The translations under genes were made by a program, and so were the position numbers. Below the pieces are notes generated by a model. The model was not told the origin of the DNA and did no database searches. It saw only the letters and a list, made by a program, of their open reading frames with translations. A stretch of 6,472 nucleotides of DNA, from contig JAPKCP010000188.1 of assembly GCA_028822885.1 (NCBI GenBank), positions 1 to 6,472 of the forward strand, written 5' to 3'. This stretch comes from Yoonia sp. (lineage in GTDB: Bacteria > Pseudomonadota > Alphaproteobacteria > Rhodobacterales > Rhodobacteraceae). Positions 5,808 through 6,472 of this stretch are shown piece after piece (position 1 is the first letter of the stretch; each line of letters begins with the position of its first letter).

Positions 5808-5810
5808 TCA
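5788..5810. repeat. Short direct repeat and inverted repeat at the end of the second MerR gene
   Basis: GACCCAA occurs at 5788-5794 and again 11 bp later at 5799-5805. The second copy lies within TGACC-CAA-GGTCA (5798-5810), a 5-bp inverted repeat that includes the MerR stop codon (5808-5810). It may be a small 3'-end hairpin or the edge of a repeat; no T tract follows on the minus strand. Confidence 0.3.
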
Positions 5811-6176
5811 TCCGATATTTTGCGCCGTCAGATCGCGCAAGCGCTGTAATTCGGCCATGGTATCATCAAGCTGGCGCCGCTGATCTGACAGCTCAACTAA
5901 CTGTTTGTCAGCGAGATTAAGCCACGTTTTCATCTGTGCTTCGGTGCCGTCGTTCTCATAAATCTGGAGCCATTGGCGGATGTCCTCCAGCGCAAATCCA
6001 AATCGACGACCCCGCAAGATCAACGTCATCCTTGCCAGTTCTTTACCGCCATAAAACCGTGACCGGCCCTCTTTTTCGGGGCTAAGAAGCTCGATGTATT
6101 CATAATACCGCAAGGTGCGCGGTGTGACATCGAACTTTGCACACATCTCTTTAAAGCTCAGGCGGGGTTCAGGCAT
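5808..6176 (-). CDS. Second MerR-family transcriptional regulator (paralogue)
   Basis: A 122-residue protein when started at ATG 6176, which has GGAGAA 5 nt upstream; the longer open frame to 6218 would run through the likely promoter and is rejected. The DNA-binding domain reads FKEMCAKFDVTPRTLRYYE (residues 8-26), nearly the same as in the first MerR protein, followed by LILRGRRFGFALEDIRQWL and a C-terminal coiled coil (about 78-115). Its single cysteine is in the helix-turn-helix region, so metal sensing of the CueR kind is unlikely. Outside these blocks the two proteins differ clearly, so this is an old duplication and not a recent one. It is transcribed away from a thioesterase gene across a 120-bp shared intergenic region, suggesting it controls itself and possibly that gene, perhaps responding to an acyl-CoA. 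The effector is unknown. Confidence 0.87.
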   Translation of the reverse strand: MPEPRLSFKEMCAKFDVTPRTLRYYEYIELLSPEKEGRSRFYGGKELARMTLILRGRRFGFALEDIRQWLQIYENDGTEAQMKTWLNLADKQLVELSDQRRQLDDTMAELQRLRDLTAQNIG

Positions 6177-6188
6177 GTGTGTTCTCCA

Positions 6189-6196
6189 TGACGTCA
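6189..6196. promoter_or_regulatory. TGACGTCA palindrome, candidate operator
   Basis: A perfect 8-bp palindrome between the second MerR start and its -10 box, at the place where transcription should begin. Its ACGT core is shared with the longer palindrome before the first MerR gene. Repression by the encoded regulator is plausible, but the site is short and could be chance. Confidence 0.4.
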
Positions 6197-6223
6197 CTAT
6201 AACGCGCGCTAAAGGCAAGGCAA
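6196..6223 (-). promoter_or_regulatory. Probable promoter of the second MerR gene
   Basis: On the minus strand, TTGCCT (6218-6223) and TATAGT (6196-6201) are separated by 16 nt; they match the sigma-70 consensus at 4 of 6 and 5 of 6 positions. Transcription would start near 6189, giving a leader of about 13 nt that just contains the ribosome site. This short leader supports the start at 6176. Confidence 0.5.
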
Positions 6224-6248
6224 CTTTTCAATCGTTTGGCCTTTGCGC
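6206..6248. repeat. Bulged 10-bp inverted repeat in the divergent intergenic region
   Basis: GCGC-T-AAAGGC (6206-6216) mirrors GCCTTTGCGC (6239-6248), with a single bulged T and a 22-nt centre. It overlaps the spacer and -35 box of the MerR promoter on one side and lies about 50 bp before the thioesterase start on the other, so it is a second candidate operator for divergent control. Confidence 0.35.
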
Positions 6249-6296
6249 TGAGTGCCGTGCGTGTCACTTAAGAGGCAGCCATTGGAAAAGTAAATC

Positions 6297-6472
6297 ATGA
6301 CACCACAAAGCCAAGCCGACTTGGTCGCCAAGTTTATCGCAGATATGCCGCACGCAAAGGCCCTGTCGATGACCGTCGAACGCTCCGGGAACGGCGAGGC
6401 AGTGATTTCAATGCCTTACGACACGCGCTTTATCGGTGATCCTGAAACGGGTGTGATCCACGGGGGCGCTGT
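6297..6472 (+). CDS. PaaI-family hotdog-fold thioesterase, N-terminal part (C-terminus outside window)
   Basis: The frame is open from ATG 6297 to the window end (58 codons plus 2 nt). The visible protein starts MTPQSQADLVAKFIADMPHAKAL and ends with FIGDPETGVIHGGAV, where the HGGAV stretch is the characteristic active-site region of PaaI/YdiI-type acyl-CoA thioesterases, which are usually 140-150 residues, so roughly two fifths is present. Such enzymes hydrolyse acyl-CoA or aryl-CoA thioesters to free acid and CoA. A modest purine-rich site (GGAAAAG, 6284-6290) precedes the start by 6 nt. It is the only plus-strand gene and diverges from the second MerR gene. Next to a beta-oxidation operon it may relieve CoA sequestration in dead-end acyl-CoAs; the substrate is unknown. 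Confidence 0.82.
   Translation, partial: MTPQSQADLVAKFIADMPHAKALSMTVERSGNGEAVISMPYDTRFIGDPETGVIHGGA

Noticed and set aside
6177..6218. N-terminal extension of the second MerR protein from ATG 6218
   Set aside because: It would pass through the -10 box and the palindrome, whereas ATG 6176 has its own GGAGAA site.
1..6472. CRISPR array, tRNA, rRNA, toxin-antitoxin pair, phage or defence genes
   Set aside because: No regularly spaced repeats, tRNA-like cloverleaf, rRNA sequence or defence-related protein motifs were seen; the small RHH-like protein has no toxin neighbour.

Overview
The window looks like a chromosomal piece of a marine alphaproteobacterium of the family Rhodobacteraceae (roseobacter type) with moderate GC content by eye. 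This rests on recognisable protein families: a FadJ N-terminus containing the GKPVAAALPGTALGIGLE stretch, a 592-residue acyl-CoA dehydrogenase of the FadE/DmdC type, and LiuR-like MerR regulators. No database search was possible. Almost everything is on the minus strand, so transcription runs from high to low coordinates.

Region 1-5427 reads as a fatty-acid or acyl-CoA beta-oxidation operon headed by its own regulator. In order of transcription it holds a MerR-family (LiuR-like) regulator (start reassigned to 5427), an acyl-CoA dehydrogenase (3202-4980), a small ribbon-helix-helix-like protein (2941-3153), a 262-bp gap with a repeat-like element, a glutathione S-transferase family protein (2043-2678), a thiolase (816-2027), and the N-terminal 267 residues of a FadJ-type enoyl-CoA hydratase/3-hydroxyacyl-CoA dehydrogenase that runs off the window at base 1. 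The dehydrogenase, FadJ and thiolase together would cover the oxidation, hydration, second oxidation and thiolysis steps of the beta-oxidation spiral. Short gaps (27, 15 and 12 nt) and ribosome binding sites abutting the previous stop codon point to co-transcription and translational coupling.

Region 5428-5807 carries no gene. Its right-hand part in transcription order holds an 18-bp near-perfect palindrome (5479-5496) upstream of the MerR gene, which is the best candidate operator for the operon. The rest is noncoding with several short inverted repeats, possibly a decayed mobile-element remnant.

Region 5808-6472 holds a second, paralogous MerR regulator (5808-6176, minus) divergent from the start of a PaaI-type hotdog thioesterase (6297 onward, plus, cut by the window end). 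The 120-bp divergent intergenic region has a good -10/-35 pair for the MerR gene, a TGACGTCA palindrome at its expected transcription start, and a bulged inverted repeat. A thioesterase that releases CoA from acyl groups next to a beta-oxidation operon, with two related MerR proteins between them, suggests a locally regulated acyl-CoA module.

Most of the window is ordinary metabolism. The less ordinary parts are the 23-bp terminal-inverted-repeat element inside the operon, the pair of related MerR regulators with different putative operators, and the embedding of a GST and a small RHH-like protein between beta-oxidation genes.
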